In this document: piece after piece, positions 1 through 15,000 of the stretch
Layout of the letters: each line of letters opens with the position of its first letter
Position numbering within the stretch: the stretch's first letter is position 1
Assembly: GCA_002633025.1 (NCBI GenBank)
Contig: NMRB01000273.1
Span: forward strand, 61,617 to 125,616
Direction of reading: 5' to 3'
Length of the DNA stretch: 64,000 nt
From: Notospermus geniculatus
Taxonomy: Eukaryota; Nemertea; Pilidiophora; Heteronemertea; Lineidae
Notes under the pieces: generated by a model
Seen by the model: the letters and a program-made list of their open reading frames with translations, nothing else
Databases searched by the model: none
What the model was told of the DNA's origin: nothing
Program-made: the position numbers and the translations under genes

Positions 1-1973
<1,973 letters not shown>

Positions 1974-4900
1974 GCCGTTCTATTTTTGTAGAGGGATATC
2001 TACACGACCTATCAATACCACCCATCTTTCCGCTGCCCCTTGTGGAACAGGACCCGAGATGGAACCTCCTATCTTCGCCTTTTTTAAAAATAAGTTCTTC
2101 GCCTCCAGTTTCCCCTCCAGTCAGTTCGCTTCTGATTTTTGCCAATAAAGAAATTGGCCATTTTTAAAATTTTTCTTCCACTCGACCTCGGGATGTGGAG
2201 GAGGGTTGCCCCACACTAGATACGGGAAGCAAATTTTGACAATCCTTCTCAAAAGCTTGCTCCATCCTCCTTTTCCAGGCACCACAAGGCCAGTGATTAG
2301 TCCGTTGTCGTTCAAAGCATTTCCGATCGTGGAAATCATTGGCACGTGATTTCATGGAGCTGACAGGAGCCGTTTCATCCGTAAAACTGGTTATTTAATT
2401 ACCGATTCCTGTCGGGGGAAATGGAGGAAGAAATGACTGTGTGAACAGCGTGTCCGCTGGTGGATTGATGAAGACTTTTTCAACTTAAACTTTCTCAAAG
2501 GTGTGGTCCAAAAGCAGTGTATCACTGTCGGAGGTTGGAAAACGTGTTTTTTCATGCCGATTTTGGTACAGAAACGGTCACGACTGGTAGTGCCCCCCCC
2601 CCCATACAGGTTCGGTCCGGCCACTCAGACAAACTTTGAGGTGCCGTGGAAGGACAAGTTGGACTTATCACTCGAACCGCATTCTGTCGACGTGCGACGG
2701 GCGGATAAATCGCAAAGGATAAAACATAGCACCGACTCCATGAAATCTCTACGTCCCCACGAGCTGTTTCTTCGCTGGAGCAGACAGCGGGCCACCGAAT
2801 TAGTCCTGGCCTGGCATAGATTCACTGACATAAGATAATGCCAAGATTGGCGTTTTTCTTGCCCAGCACTTCTCTCCCGTTGTTCCTTCCGAAGTTACAA
2901 AGCACTTTCTCAACAGTTACGTTTATTCTTCTCTACCTGCATCTCACCCTAAAGCGAAATGGTTGCTGTACGTAATCATTTTTTTCCACAGAACTATTGG
3001 CTTATTTGCCTAGTGATAGGTCCTTTTTTCTGCATGCTTGCCGTCCATTGACTTAGCAGATCACGTGAACAGACTTTGTGAATATCTCTTTTGAATGCTG
3101 TAGATGCGTCTAGAGGCAAGACAAACGACAACGAATCTACATCGAAAAGACGCAAATTTTCCTATTTTGCCATCTTTTTATAATCTACGCCATTTCCTAG
3201 TAGGCCTACTTCATACTTTCGGAGCGTGCTCTATGTTTTTATAATAGAACACTTCACTTTCAGTTAAAGAGAAACCTGCGGTGGTTCATTGGTTATATTG
3301 GCAGTCGTAAAGAACTGGGCTGGGTTGTTCAAGACTGCAACGTTATCTGAAGCCCGCAGTACACGAGATAACTTTATTTGCTCACTGAAAGCACTTTTGT
3401 GGGAAGCAATTCAATTGCCCCGTCTGTGCGAATGTTTCAATGACAAGGATGCGCTCCGTCTTCTCGTGCGCACAGCTTGCTCCTACAAAACATTGATTTT
3501 TATTACTCATTGCTCAAGACGCGTTACTTTTCAACCCCGGGCAATACGTACATGTACTTGTTTGATGCTTGTTGCAGCATTGAAAGTTGTCTCGTGTGAT
3601 TCGAGCTTTTAGTGACAATACTGTTTTGAGATACTGTTTGGCCCTGGTGTAGGCGACAGGTACTACCGGTGTAATACCTTTGAATGTTCCCCATCTGCGA
3701 GTGTTCCCCTACTATTGCCTCAGATAATAAGCTACGACCTGACGATATAAAGGGACAGAAAAGAAACGTGTCTATCTATCAGCCAGCGTTTCCCAGACAA
3801 AGGGGAAACACTGACATACGGAAACATTGGCAGATATCGCACCGGAATCGTTAAACCTATCTTTCCGCCTGCGATCGAGAAATCACCGAAAACGAAGTTG
3901 GCTTCGATGGTAACAGCTTCTTTGTCGCGCTTAATTAGTTTAATTAACTAGCTAATGATAATTAACAGGCGATTACTATTGTTGGTGCCCTAAATGGAGT
4001 GGGTGGGGAAGGGATGGCGTACGTGCGGTGGATGTAATGATATGTAACTGAATCCGCAAAGATTTGGTAGGCGGCGACAGTGATTAATGATATACGTTTA
4101 TGGCTAGGTGTCACATCTGAGTGTAATAACAAGCGAGGAGATAAAGAGCAATTGTCGTGGATAATTTATTACGAATACCCTATGTCATACGTCAGTGTCA
4201 ATCAAGATTACAGGTCACGAGACGAGGACACTTGTAATTTACCGGAGACGACGACTTGTCGCACGGCATTAAGAAAAATGTTTGGTAATTTCGTAGAGTA
4301 CGTCGGCGTCTTCACCAGAACGACTTGCGCCGATGGGCCACGTTTGACTCGTCGTCAGCTGGTTTCATCTGGGTAGGGAATACGTCAGTTATTCCATATT
4401 TTCTCGCCCGAAGGGTACGGCGCTTGTTCCATTAGGAGCCGAGATTGACAGTCTGGTTTCCCTTGTCTTTATCTCCTGGTGTACTGTTACAAACTTGACG
4501 AGATATTAACAAGTATCATATGTCGCAGACGATTTGAATGAGCGGCCATAACCACTGATTCGTTTGTAAGGGGACACCAATCTTAACCATGGTAAGTCGT
4601 CGGTTTCCCGAGGACAGTTTCACTTTTTATGTGATGCGGGGCGTTTTTTTCTCAAATAGGGACAACGGCGGTGCAAGTGGTCTCCCAGTCCGAAGTTCCC
4701 ACCATGCAGGACACAGGTGCAATCGGGGAAATCACAGAGAGGACAGCATTGCTAAAATCACCGAGAACAAGTGAAACGCCGGTTCTGAAAGTTCGATAGA
4801 TCACGTCGTCCCGCAGAAGTCTCCTTTTGTCCCCGGTGAAGGTGTCGCGTCCCGTGGTCGTTTTGATACGCGATCATCAGTAACATAACAGATGGAGAGA

Positions 4901-5409
4901 CCGGTCCGTGCACACCGCACCGCGCCGCGGGCAATTCTCGAATCTAGTCGAATCTAATTTTGGTTTTGTCATGCCCTGAGTTGAGACAAATGCGAAGGAC
5001 ACTGGCCCAGCATGATGATCACATTACCCAGTAGCGTCACACTTATTTGAATTTAATTACACGGTCTATGCCCTGAGAGTGAATAAACTTCAATTGACTC
5101 TGCCGACCCTTACATTTACCAATGGAAAAGATGACAGGGCAAAGGCTCGGCGGAGCAGGTTTGAGACCGAGTCCACGACAAGTGCTCTGGACGGCGGCGG
5201 GGTGGAAAACAGCTTTGTTATCACAAAAAAGTAGGAAGAACCCTAACGTGAGGCAATATTGTAAATGAAGAAATGTGACGAATACAAATTTGTCTGACTC
5301 CAAAACCTCAACTCTCCGAACGCAGTCTCACGGACTGAAGCGCTTTGTTATCACAAAAAAAGTAGGAGTTTATCAGTAGAACTCGACCACGTCCGTCGAG
5401 GTACGCCTA
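1974..5409. other. No supported gene; CpG-containing stretch near 4560-4950
   Basis: No ORF here has recognisable domain content. Around 4560-4950 the sequence is richer in CG (for example GCACCGCGCCGCGGG near 4917) and contains ATG followed directly by a consensus donor GTAAGT at 4589-4597. That could be a 5' exon end of a gene to the right, possibly the HEAT-repeat gene, but phase and distance cannot be tested from sequence alone. I see nothing else above background. Confidence 0.3.
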
Positions 5410-5700
5410 GGCCAATTCATACTTCTTCGTTTTGCACTTTGCGCTTGTCCGTTCCCAATGTCACCAACAATAAAATACATGTACTTTTTCTACCACACAT
5501 TCACATGGACACGCGCAAAGCGCAAAATGCAAAGTATGAATCTACCTTAAGGCCAATTCATACTTCTCCGTTTTGCGCTTTGCGCTTGTCCGTTCCCTAT
5601 GTTCATGTGTGGTACCAACAATAAAATTTACTTTTCCTACCACGCACTCACATAGGAAACGGACAAGCGCAAAGCGCAAAACGCAAAGTATGAATCTACC
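5410..5700. mobile_element. Two tandem foldback MITE copies
   Basis: Copy 1 is 5410-5546 and copy 2 is 5551-5700. Each begins GGCCAATTCATACTTC, followed by a GC-rich segment (TTTGCGCTTTGCGCTTGTCC in copy 2). Each ends with the reverse complement (GCAAAGTATGAATCTACC), so each folds into a long hairpin with arms of about 45 bases. The loops share an ACCAACAATAAAA core. No transposase is encoded, so these are non-autonomous elements. The four bases between them (TTAA) may be a target-site remnant. Confidence 0.8.
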
Positions 5701-5707
5701 GTAGACA

Positions 5708-5763
5708 GACGCAAAAATCCATTATGACCGCAAAAATCCATTATTGACCGCAAAAATCCATTT
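5708..5763. repeat. Short tandem repeat, ~19-20 bp unit x 2.8
   Basis: The unit GCAAAAATCCATTATGACC is repeated with one-base insertions directly beside the foldback pair. An AT-rich tail follows (TTTATTTATTG). Confidence 0.75.
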
Positions 5764-6306
5764 ATTTATTGTATATTTATTGTTTATTGATTGTAATGTA
5801 TATTTTCAATAGAATGTCTTTCGGAAAATTAGGCCTATAATGAAGAACTAATCTGTGCATGATTATGTTTTTAAGGCCAACTATGGCCAACTGCGTGGAA
5901 ATGTTGAAGTTTGGGTGCACTAACAATACCCGACCCCCATCGGGATTCAACACCCCCGGGCCCGTCGCTGGAGTGGAGTGGAGCGCCCTTCTCAGGACCT
6001 GTGGTCCAGTCAGGTGCCTTACGCCAGATTGTGACCAGAGATTTATCAATAGCTTCATTCACGCTGCTAATGACGCCGTGAAAATTAAGAGGTCTGAGGA
6101 TCTTCATCGTAAAATCACCGCGGGGGGATTCCAATTGATTTGTTGATCTGTTTTGGGGTCAATTGTTTTGGGAAATGGTACTCGAGGCGGAGATGGCGGG
6201 GAACAGATGGACTGGGACGGAGGACATGAGCAGTGGGAATAATCCAAATGATTCGCCGCGTGGGAATATCATCTTTCGTGCTTTTAATTTTCAACGGGTC
6301 ATCAAA

Positions 6307-6366
6307 GAGGGTGGCGTAGTGAAAAATATTAGACCGTCTGATCCCTTAGGTTCGATTCTCCCTATC
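6307..6366 (+). repeat. tRNA-like SINE head (probable)
   Basis: An A-box-like GGTGGCGTAGTGA is followed about 35 bases later by a good B box, GGTTCGATTC. The arrangement resembles a tRNA-derived SINE promoter. The flanks do not close into a clean acceptor stem, so I do not call a functional tRNA. Confidence 0.35.
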
Positions 6367-6590
6367 TCATCCTCTTGTGATGTGTGAGGTATTTGGGCCT
6401 ACATCTAGATCAGAGTATACATGTAGGCCTACACGCACGCATTTTCTATCAGAAAAAATCGTAATATCTCTTTTCTCTATCTTTTTCTGATCGTTGGGGA
6501 AAGAAAACTGACAGCGCGCGACGCCGTGACATGTACGAAGGAAGGTCCAAAATTGCAACGCCATCTCGAGGCCTATTCCAACACAACAAA

Positions 6591-8090
6591 CGTTCCCATT
6601 GGTTGAAATGAGCGTTACTACTCGGAAAGCACGATTACGACGATAAAACTGACGTAATTCTAGGCAAAAGCAGTGACAATATTTTCTATTTTGATCGGAA
6701 TCATTCGGGACAGATCGGCAATTCCGACTGATAATGATATGCAGACGGGGTCAAGAGGTCGGCGTGGTATAAAACGGAAACCTGAATTTCATTTTGGTAT
6801 ATGGAACGACTTTAGCAGAGCATTTATTTACAGTGCCAGTTAGGCTTACAGTATCACTGCAGCGATTCCAAAGGGGCTCTGTGCCAAACCGAGATGCCGT
6901 CAATCTCTTCATGACGGCAAAGAACCACACATTGGCTATTTCAAGGTTTGGCAAGTAGTGCGGCCCAGTGGTAGTGGTGGTTCCATTTTACCATCAACCA
7001 GACTGTCTTCGTAAATCAACAAAGGTCCTCCCCCTGAATTAAAAGGGGGTAACTACTGTATATATGCTCATTCTGTTCAAGACGTCTGTCACCCGTCTTT
7101 TGGCTACACTTCGGATTCAATCTGAAAATAGCCCAAAATGACGCTGGTTGAAGCATAGTCTTTGAAATCCAATCCATCATTTCTTATACCCACGTGCAAA
7201 GATGTAAACATAAACAAACAACGTTCCCATTGGTTGAAATGATCGTTACTACTCGGAAATCACGATTACGGCGATAAAGATCGCGACGTAATTCTAGGCA
7301 AAAGCAGTGACAGTATTTCCTATTTTGCTCGGAATCATTCGGGACAGATCGGCAATTCCGACTGATAATGATATGCAGACGGGGTCAAGAGGTCGGCGTG
7401 GTATAAAACGGAAACCTGAATTTCATTTTGGCATATGGAACGACTTTAGGCGAGATTTATTACAGTGCCAGTTAGGCTTACAGTATATACACTGGAGCGA
7501 TTCCAAAGGCCTTGGGGCTTTGTGCAAAACCAAGATGCTGTCAATCTGTTCATGTCGACGGCAAAGATCCACACATTGGCTATTTCAAGGTTTAGCAAGT
7601 AGCGCGGCCCAGTGGTTCCATTTTACCATCAGCCAGACTGTCTACGTAAATCAACAAAGGTCCTCCCCCTGAATTTAAAAAGGGGTAACTGAAAATGTTC
7701 ATTCTGTTGAAGACGTCTGTCACCCGTCTATTGGCTATATACTTCGGATTCAATCTGAAAATAGCCCAAAATGACGCGGGTTGAAGCATAGTCTTTGAAA
7801 TCAAAAATTCATAAAAGCGAGCGTTGAAATCCAATATCCATCGCATTTCTTATACCCACGTGTAAAGATGTAAACATAAACAAACGTTCCCATTGGTTGA
7901 AATGATCGTTACTACTCGGAAATCACGATTACACGATTACGGCGATAAAGATACAGAAAAAAGCAGTGACAATATTTCCTATTTTGCTCGGAATCATTCG
8001 GGACAGATCGGCAATTCCGACGGGGTCAAGAGGTCGACGACTTAGCAGAGCACAGGCTTGCAGTATCACTGGAGCGATTCCAAAGGGGTG
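6591..8090. repeat. Tandem array of a ~650-bp unit, 2.3 copies
   Basis: Units start at CGTTCCCATTGGTTGAAATG: 6591-7221, 7222-7884 and a shortened third unit at 7885-8090. Shared landmarks include ACTACTCGGAAA, GGAATCATTCGGGACAGATC, GGTATAAAACGG (a TATA-like element), TCCAAAGG and AATAGCCCAAAATGACGC. The third unit keeps the start and the GGAGCGATTCC segment but lacks most of the middle. No ORF is conserved between units and I did not recognise a known RNA gene. The units could be a satellite or duplicated promoter-bearing segments. Confidence 0.8.
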
Positions 8091-8487
8091 CCACCTGCGC
8101 ATCTTCTAAAAAAATTCGGCAAAAGCAGTATAAAACATGAGTTCAAACGCGGCGAGGGCCTGACTTGAATATTCACTACATTGAAAAAATAGTTCCAGCG
8201 GAGGTGAATAAATGGTTGTGGTTCGGTCATTTCCGCCAATGCTGGTAACGGCATCGCCTCCGGCGATGAACCAAGGCGAGTTTTACGCCTCCTGTGTGTT
8301 TATAATCCTTTTTGTGACAGTCCTCCAGGCACCTGTGGCCTACGCCTACGTACGGTAGGCCTCGCTAGTCACACGTCACATGACCAGCTGATGACATCAT
8401 CATTGACAAAACACATGGCACGCTTTGCCTTCACTAGATCATAGGAACTTGTACCTTCAGATTGATGACAGATTAGGGTAATGTCCA

Positions 8488-8899
8488 CAGGTGCGGATCC
8501 AAGGGGGGGGGCACACCAGTCCAGGCCCGTGCCCCCACTATTTTGTGGAAGTGGAAAATCTTTTAAAATAAAGGGTTATGAAAAGTGACTCGAAATCTCG
8601 AATTTTTGACACAGAAAATCTGACTAGGCCTAACTGCACACTGAATTGAGAAAATAAGGCTCGGGGCACCTCCTTATGACAGTTTCCGAGGGCCCCAAGC
8701 CTTATTTTCCCAATTTTTTGTGCAGTTAGTCAGATTTTTTGCGTCAAAAATTCGAGATTTCGAGTAACTTTACATAACCCTTAAAATTCAAAAACTGACC
8801 GGGAAGTTTTGAAAAGATGCTAAACTTTGACAGAGGTTTTCCACGATGTGCACTGGCTGTACCCCCTCTTTCCCATGATTCTGGATCTGCCTGCCCCTG
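8488..8899. mobile_element. Foldback MITE with GGATCC-type termini
   Basis: The left end CAGGTGCGGATCCA and right end CTGGATCTGCCTGCCCCTG are degenerate inverted repeats. Internally, about 95 bases (8571-8665) are inverted at 8690-8782, with a shared segment CTCGAAATCTCGAATTTTTG on one arm and its reverse complement on the other. The element is non-coding. The same terminal type (CAGGGGCGGATCCAG) is found at 58130 and 60225, so this is a family. Confidence 0.75.
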
Positions 8900-9350
8900 G
8901 TCCAATACTAGGCCTAGTAGCAAGCCTAATTCGGGTTAGGAATAGGGTTAGAGGGCTTTCCTACCCTAATCCTACCTACATGTAACCCTTATAGACTGAC
9001 TTGGTTGAATCACATTGATGATCAGGAAGTTGGCATTCTGGCATTACAGTATGGAAGTAGTCCACTTGAAGCGTCAGCGAAGAGATCGATATGGCCCATG
9101 GCAGAAAGCTTCCTGTTGCCAGTCTTAGGCTAGGTGAGATTTGTAATAGTGGTATGCACGTCATGCTTGTCATGGCTGATTGCTTCATGTTATTGGCAAA
9201 ATGGTCCAGCGAGTCGATATTGACCCGATTGTGGCAGTCAGACTCACCTGGATTCATAGTCATGAGCAGATGTTCACAGTCGATTGATATTGAATGTAGA
9301 GAGCATCTGAAATGAAAAGTTGAAAAATCCCTCCAACTGGTACTTTTAAC

Positions 9351-9436
9351 CCATCCAATTCTTCCCTGCTGCATTACTTTGCCTGATGTGTGCCCATCCA
9401 ATTCTTCCCTGCTGCATTACTTTGCCTGATGTGTGC
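9351..9436. repeat. 43-bp direct tandem duplication
   Basis: The unit beginning CCCATCCAATTCTTCCCTGC occurs twice head to tail without visible mismatch, so the duplication is very recent. The surrounding DNA is non-coding. Confidence 0.9.
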
Positions 9437-9865
9437 CAAGTCAATAAGAAATTTTGAAGTACATTAAAAAAAAAGATCGTTCCTTAGAAGGTAATCAACA
9501 ATATTTCTTCATTTTTCCCCTGAAATATTCAACATCTGAAAATAACCTTGCATAAGGCAATGATGCTGTGTACTCAAGAACCGAATGAGTTAACCAACCA
9601 TCAGATTCCCGTGGTCTGTCATCGACTCCTCCATTGTTTGATCAATATCAAGGCATGTTGTGTTCCCACTGTCAGAAGTTGCAAGGTTGCTATACATATC
9701 TTTTCTTTGAAAATATCCACAATGGGATTTCACACATTAATAAACTTTACTCAGATTTTCCAAAGGATTTCTTAGTATTTTTAGAATTTTGTGTTCATTT
9801 AGCATTATTTGTTTGAATTGTAGCAGATATTTGGTGTCAAAATGCTATATGCTGTACTGCCTAAA

Positions 9866-10748
9866 AGGGACCCTACAGGGAGCCTCATTTGCATTTTGCT
9901 GTGCTCATTTAATACCCTACAGGGTGCCTCATTTTTTGCTGTGCTCATTACCCTACAGGGAGCCTCATAGGCATTTTGCTGTGCTCATTACCCTACAGGG
10001 AGCCTCATTTTTTTGCTGTGCTCATTACCCTACAGGGAGCCTCATAGGCATTTTGCTGTGCTCATTACCCTACAGGGAGCCTCATAGGCATTTTGCTGTG
10101 CTCATTACCCTACAGGGAGCCTCATAGGCATTTTGCTGTGCTCATTACCCTACAGGGAGCCTCATAGGCATTTTGCTGTGCTCATTACCCTACAGGGAGC
10201 CTCATAGGCATTTTGCTGTGCTCATTACCCTACAGGGAGCCTCATAGGCATTTTGCTGTGCTCATTACCCTACAGGGAGCCTCATAGGCATTTTGCTGTG
10301 CTCATTACCCTACAGGGAGCCTCATAGGCATTTTGCTGTGCTCATTACCCTACAGGGAGCCTCATAGGCATTTTGCTGTGCTCATTACCCTACAGGGAGC
10401 CTCATAGGCATTTTGCTGTGCTCATTACCCTACAGGGAGCCTCATAGGCATTTTGCTGTGCTCATTACCCTACAGGGAGCCTCATAGGCATTTTGCTGTG
10501 CTCATTACCCTACAGGGAGCCTCATAGGCATTTTGCTGTGCTCATTACCGTACAGGGAGCCTCATAGGCATTTTGCTGTGCTCATTACCCTACAGGGAGC
10601 CTCATAGGCATTTTGCTGTGCTCATTACCCTACAGGGAGCCTCATAGGCATTTTGCTGTGCTCATTACCGTACAGGGAGCCTCATAGGCATTTTGCTGTG
10701 CTCATTACCGTACAGGGAGCCTCATAGGCATTTTGCTGTGCTCATTAC
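9866..10748. repeat. 40-bp minisatellite, about 22 units
   Basis: The unit begins CCCTACAGGGAGCCTCATAG and continues GCATTTTGCTGTGCTCATTA. The first few units are variants of 34-45 bases; after that the array is almost perfectly regular. A C-to-G change (ACCGTACAGG) recurs in units near 10549, 10669 and 10709, so it spread within the array after arising once. The array ends at ACATTGATTGG. It has no ORF of its own; the open frame through its first units is incidental. Confidence 0.95.
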
Positions 10749-12056
10749 ATTGATTGGTTGACATGAGAATCGAACTCTGACATGTATTGCCAGTGGACAT
10801 CAAGTTATCAACAGTTGAGATAAAAAATCTATAGGTTGTCAGTTGCTAGCACCACCTGTGATGAAGTGACTGCACTGATATGAGCCTACATGTAGCTAAA
10901 CAGCTAGCTGCCTGGGTCCCTTTAAGCTGTCACTGTCAGAGGAATTGGACCACTCTTTTTGCTGCCTCCAGGACTTCATCATAATCTGAAATCTTAGTAT
11001 GTATTATAATTATGACTCCAGGGATGGATGTACCCATTACAAGCCTGGGTAACATTACCTGGTAATGTGTGGGCAGAAATTGAACTCCTGGAACAGCTTC
11101 TGGGCGAGAGTTCAAATAGAAATGCACTCAACTATTGCATTATCTCAAGAAAAGAAATCACTATTTGATAGAATTATAAAGCACTGCCTAGTGGTCTTTA
11201 GATCAGGGATGAATAAATGGGTTGATTTTTTCTAATTCCTTTCATGGATATGGCACATTGCTCACAAGAAATTGCTTTTATGAAGCGGTGAGTGATTGGA
11301 GATGACATATCTGCCCGATCCCCTGGAGCAGGGATCCCTGGATGTTCACGATGGAAAAACTTGTTTCCATCATGGAAATATATGATTAGTGAAGAGAATG
11401 CTGTGTTTTATTCTTTGATCTGAGATGAATTGCTTGAAGGATAAAGCTTTGTTGCTCTCCACTGGAACCTGGTTTGGCTTTGTAAGATTTTTTCTCAGTT
11501 TACCAATAATGCAAGAGAAAAGAATTGATTGCAACAGTCATACGTGGGTTGTTTTCCCTGCTTTTGAGTCGGTCATTACCATAGGGTGAAAGACCTACAG
11601 AACTAAACTGAACTTTACCAGTAGACTTCATTGTGCTTGCAACATCAATAAGAAATCCAATTTTCGTTCACACCAGTCATGCCAGTATGTCATCCCGACT
11701 GTCACAGCTCCAGTTGTTGCAAGGTACTAGTATCTGTTAACCTGATAGTGCACATTCATGTAATCATGTAGAGGATCTGTTTCAAAATGCAAAACGAAAT
11801 ATGTATGTGTATGTTGCTTTGCATCCACTTTCTACTCGAAGAATCGAATCCCTTTAGAGCAACAGACAAAGGCCTTCAACATGCCCTCACAGTAAGTGGC
11901 ATTCCAGCTTGCAGGGATAACGGTTCTGCAAGGAACCAAGCATTTAAACAGCAGAACAGCCGGACCCCCTTGGATGGAATTGACTCGGAACCTTACACCG
12001 CCCAGCAGCCTACCCTAAAGAGCTTTCAGTGATCCCTCCATCTTTGTATCTTCCAG
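10749..12056. other. Non-coding stretch upstream of the first recognised HEAT-gene exon
   Basis: I expected missing 5' exons of the HEAT gene here or further left, because the exon at 12057 begins with two bases of a split codon. No upstream exon with a matching phase-1 donor could be supported. The final bases are a pyrimidine-rich acceptor (TTTGTATCTTCCAG) for that exon. Confidence 0.4.
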
Positions 12057-15000
12057 GTGAACTCCTTGGTGCTCTCTGTAGGAGAAATGGTGATGAGGTC
12101 TATGCAGAACATAAGAACGCCATCCTGGTCGGCATTCAAGCAAATCTTGAGCGGCATCCCCAGTCGGAGACAAGCATTGAGGAACAGAAGGAGACGGAGA
12201 CCCTTGTCAAGAAGTTGGTCAGGTCTGACTCCGAAGAGAAGGTAAATACCATTCCTCCTTTCACCAAGTTGGTTTCCTTATGGCTTACACCTTGACCTGT
12301 GAAACAAACGATCACCCATAGAATTTCTATGGCTGGGGTACCCGTAGAGAACCAACTTGCATATCTCTCACGTGGAGGGGAGTGCTTACCTTCAGTAGCC
12401 TACAATTACCGGTAACCTCTCACTTTGATTGCGTAAGTTGTTTTTCTTGGTGTTTTACTGTGTTGTAATTCTGCCATCTCAACTGCCACACTTAAATTCA
12501 ATGAATTTTCTTCTGTGCTGATCTAAGACTAAGTTCACATTGCACTAGATAATCCTTCATGTATCATCACACTTGTTACCATTACAACCCTCATCAAATG
12601 GGAAGAATTGGCAGTATTGCTAGTAGTAGAGCAAGTTTAGATTGATGTGCTTTTTCTGGAGAGGCACTTAAGACATCGTACTAGTACATACAGATTACAA
12701 CGTGCGTCACTGCTAGAAAATTACTTAAGAGTTGCAGCATATCATGTTCTTACCATGTAGACAATGATAGGTGAGCTTAACTCAAGGATTGACAAGCCCT
12801 GTTTGAGCTGCTGTTTTGCTTAAGCAGAATGTCAAGCCCTCGGGTATTATGCGATGGTATGTAACTAAAGTTGAGGCATTCGCTGTCAGTATTTTCCCAA
12901 GCTGCCAAGGTTAAGGCTACCCTCTTATTAGGGAGTTTAAGAAATCAAACGATAAACGTTAACTTTACGACAACGTTATTTTTCATACTGCCAATTCACC
13001 AAATTATATATTGCGTTTTCGGTACAAAAAATAATGTTGTTGTAAAGTTGCCGTTTATCGTTTGATTTCTTAAACTCCCTATTGTATTTGCCTTCTTGTA
13101 AAATTAGAATGAACCTGCCTTTTGTACTAATACCATCATTTTGATCTGGACAAGTGATCACATCAACATGGCCTCCACATCCTCACGTTCAATTACCATA
13201 AATGACTACAAACAGGGAGAACTTGATGAACGAATGCCTGAGATGATCATCATAGGGTCTGCTTTGAAGTGTCCTATGCCACTGCCAGCCCACCATTCGG
13301 CATTTGTGATTATCTTTGGTGTGTTGACAACATTTCTTGGAAAATGAGGTCTAAACTGGGAGAAGATTATGGTAATACAGGAATATCTTGGTTGTATTTA
13401 TGTTCCTACCGGTAGTTTGAATAATGGGCTGGATGGTGGTTGTTTGTCTTGTGTGACAATACTTCGCTGGTGGTTATTTCAAACCTACCAACAGGAAAAT
13501 GTGTGGTATATTGACGTGATGGTCCATCTTTCTTCATGATCTTAATCTTAACAATTCCTGGTCGGTGGCCAGCGGTGCCATACTTAAGGTGCCTACAGGT
13601 TGACATTGCATCTTGAAGCAACTTGATGGATCCATCGGAGATAAAAAAACTACCACGCGCAGGTCGACATTTCAGCGATTGAGAGGAACTCGGGGCAACT
13701 GGCAGTTCCTCGAACAGCATGCTCAATTAGCGGATCCGGCAGTTGCTCGGAGACACAACCGCACTCAGGTTGACAAAATCGGCAACTGATCAGGCACTCC
13801 CGAGTTGCTTCCATCGCCGGAAAGCTAGTTGCCGCGAGTTGCTTCAGGACGCAATGTCAACCTCTGGGAACCTTTAGAGGACCCTTTTGCATTGAGTTTT
13901 CTCATGCAAGTTGGCTCTCTTACTTTATGGGCAATTCAACCATAGAAAACTATGGATTTACTTTTGTGTCATTGCATGGTATTGGCATAAGTCATAAGGA
14001 AACATACAGTGGCGAACTGCCCATTGAGAGCCAATTTGACAAGAAAACTCACTTGAATTGGTGGCTTTAGAAGGGGAAAGGAATTGCTTTCCCATGTCCC
14101 ATTGAGTCTCAATTTTCTGCAGGCACTGAAGAGTTCCCAGGGTAGAGTTAATTGTGATCCAACATCCATTGATGCTGAGTTGGGTGTACTTTCATTACAT
14201 TACTGATCAGTGTCGCATAGCTGGACCATAATCAACCATCAATTCCAGTTACTGTCATTGATTTTTTTTCCCTTGAATTTCAAATTTTCCTGGGAGCTGG
14301 TTGCCAAGTTTAGTCTGAGAATGTGACACAGAGTGTCAAAACCTGGGTAACTAATCACTGCGAAGGAAATGATAGGCAGTTGCCGATCAGCTGAGCTGTG
14401 CATCATGATTGGAATTGGCTATTGATTAGGCCAGACTTTTTTTATAAGTTGGTTCGCGGATTTTTTTCACCACCCCTTTGCAGCGGAGGGTGGAAAAAAA
14501 ATAAAAATAAAACTTTTTTTCCTAGTTCTCGAAGTTTTGTCTGTATTACGTTCATGGCGGAGGATGAAAAAAACATAAAAATTTATTTGAAAATAAAAAT
14601 TGAAATTCCTTACATTAAGAATATATCAAGGTGTAGAACTATTTATTCTCATCTCAACTTTTCAATGGATTACAAAATCCTNTTGGGGTTCAAAAAAGCA
14701 TTGTTTTAGATAATTAGGTTTTTTGTTCTCTTTGTATGGTGACTGTTAATCTTTTGCTATCAAGTATCACCACTGTGAATTTTATCCAAATCGGGCCAAT
14801 ACTTTCTGAAATATGCACACTTTGGACATGGGAGCGTTCTTCCTCCAGCCCCTTTTCCTGGGAGCTGGTTGCCAAGTTTTAGCCTGAGAATGTGACATAG
14901 AGTGTCAAAACCTGGGCAACTAATCACTGCGAAGGAAATGATAGGCAGTTGCCGATCAGCTGAGCTGTGCATCATGATTGGAATTGGCTATTGATTAGTT

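Noticed and set aside
4589-4774. Possible first coding exon ending in ATG/GTAAGT
   Set aside because: The ATG abuts a donor, but its phase does not match the exon at 12057 and no connecting exon was found. It is kept only as a remark.
9789-10748. Regular 40-bp repeat that could look like a CRISPR array
   Set aside because: Units are contiguous with no unique spacers, and the genome is animal. It is a minisatellite.
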